Source: Bacillota bacterium (lineage in GTDB: Bacteria > Bacillota > Clostridia > Peptostreptococcales > Anaerovoracaceae). From it: a stretch of DNA of 5,173 nt. Below, in pieces: positions 4,449 through 5,173 of this stretch (position 1 is its first letter; each line of letters starts with the position of its first letter). The notes under the pieces were generated by a model that was not told the DNA's origin, made no database searches, and was given only the letters and a program-made list of their open reading frames with translations. Position numbers and translations under genes: made by a program. Where the stretch lies: NCBI GenBank assembly GCA_017537495.1, contig JAFYKS010000219.1, positions 1 to 5,173 of the forward strand, given 5' to 3'.

Positions 4449-5173
4449 ATGATGGCATTAAAGAAAATCGGGTCACAGAGCATACTTTTCCCATCGGGAG
4501 CCTGGATTAGAGGGCGGGGTACTGTGGCTGGGAAAAAAGAAGGCAGCGGACCTTTGGGAAGCTGTTTCGATATAGTGCTGCAGGAGGACATGTACGGGGA
4601 AAAATCCTGGGAGAAGGCGGAAAGCAAAATGCTGAAGGATGCCATGATGAAGGCGGTTCAGCGTGCAGGCCTGGAAAAAGAAAACATCGATGTGATGCTC
4701 AGTGGGGATCTGCTGAATCAGCTCATGTCTTCATCATTTATGGCACGGGACATGCATATCCCGTTCCTCGGTCTTTACGGTGCATGTTCTACAATGACGG
4801 AATCTCTTGTTCTGGGATCCATCCTGATTGACGGAGGTTTTGCGGAGAACATACTGGCGGGTGCTTCTTCACATTTCTGTACAGCAGAGCGTCAGTTCCG
4901 CCTGCCGGTGGAACACGGAAACCAGCGGCCGCCATCGGCCCAGTGGACAGCTACAGCAGCAGGAGCTGTGGTCATTTCAGGACAGCCGCCGGGACCCGGA
5001 ATACCGAGGATACGGGCAGAAGCGGCAACCATCGGACGGGTTATCGACGCGGGAATTAAAGATGCCAATCAGATGGGTGCAGCCATGGCACCCGCAGCCG
5101 TGGATACTTTGCTGAATCATCTTCAGGATACGGGGCGTGGGATTGATTACTACGATCTTGTGGTCAGCGGCGA
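4449..5173 (+). CDS. spoVAD: Stage V sporulation protein AD (3' end outside window)
   Basis: The frame is open from ATG 4449 to the right edge, giving 241 codons, about 70% of the usual length of about 338 residues. SpoVAD is a thiolase-fold protein on the outer face of the spore inner membrane that binds dipicolinic acid for the SpoVA channel. Recognisable family segments are GDLLNQ (86-91), GLYGACSTMTES (108-119) with the thiolase-like cysteine C113, SSHFCTAERQFRLP (140-153), AQWTATAAGAVV (164-175), GRVIDAGIKDANQMGAAMAP (196-215), and YYDLVVSG at the edge. Two adjacent ATG codons (4449 and 4452) are possible starts. The G-rich site AGGGGG (4438-4443) is 5 nt from the first and 8 nt from the second, so the second may be used. 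The ribosome site lies within the end of spoVAC, indicating translational coupling. spoVAE is expected next, outside the window. Confidence 0.95.
   Translation, partial: MMALKKIGSQSILFPSGAWIRGRGTVAGKKEGSGPLGSCFDIVLQEDMYGEKSWEKAESKMLKDAMMKAVQRAGLEKENIDVMLSGDLLNQLMSSSFMARDMHIPFLGLYGACSTMTESLVLGSILIDGGFAENILAGASSHFCTAERQFRLPVEHGNQRPPSAQWTATAAGAVVISGQPPGPGIPRIRAEAATIGRVIDAGIKDANQMGAAMAPAAVDTLLNHLQDTGRGIDYYDLVVSG

Noticed and set aside
4828..5115. A 95-codon open frame on the + strand near the right edge
   Set aside because: It lies wholly inside spoVAD in another frame and has low-complexity, Arg/Gln-rich content.

Overview
The window looks like chromosome of a mid-GC, endospore-forming member of the Bacillota, most likely class Clostridia. 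The support is a spoVAC-spoVAD pair that begins directly at spoVAC behind its own promoter, strong AGGAGG-type ribosome binding sites, and protein sequences of clostridial style. Genus and family cannot be fixed from the sequence alone. No phage, insertion sequence, CRISPR array, rRNA or tRNA is visible.

Layout. Positions 1-1100 (+ strand) hold the C-terminal end of a major facilitator transporter, followed 17 nt later by a complete glycerophosphodiester phosphodiesterase (GDPD) gene. Positions 1101-1372 are non-coding and densely structured. Positions 1373-3828 (- strand) hold a tight operon read right to left: a 471-residue transglutaminase-like cysteine protease-fold protein, the nucleotide pyrophosphatase Maf, and the mechanosensitive channel MscL. 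Positions 3829-3962 are a divergent promoter region. From 3963 to the right edge (+ strand) lie spoVAC and the first 241 codons of spoVAD, parts of the channel that moves dipicolinic acid into and out of the spore.

The most unusual content is the gap between the convergent GDPD and mscL genes. Two 77-nt elements (1136-1212, and 1301-1377 in inverse orientation) have the same secondary-structure plan down to single nucleotides: a 10-bp helix, a one-nucleotide bulge and 5 bp, then a 7-bp helix, a 9-nt bulge, a 5-bp hairpin with a 3-nt loop, and a 10-nt linker. The helices differ in sequence between copies but stay paired, while the unpaired segments GTCCTC and CGTCA are conserved. Each copy is in the same orientation relative to the gene it follows, and a bidirectional terminator lies between them. 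The 3' end of each transcript would therefore carry one copy before termination. A third, partial copy lies at about 1110-1131. I do not recognise the family.

Functionally, the transporter and GDPD may form a scavenging unit. Transglutaminase-like protein, Maf and MscL look like co-transcribed housekeeping and stress genes from a sigma-A-like promoter. The spoVA genes have a good match to a forespore (sigma-F/sigma-G) promoter.
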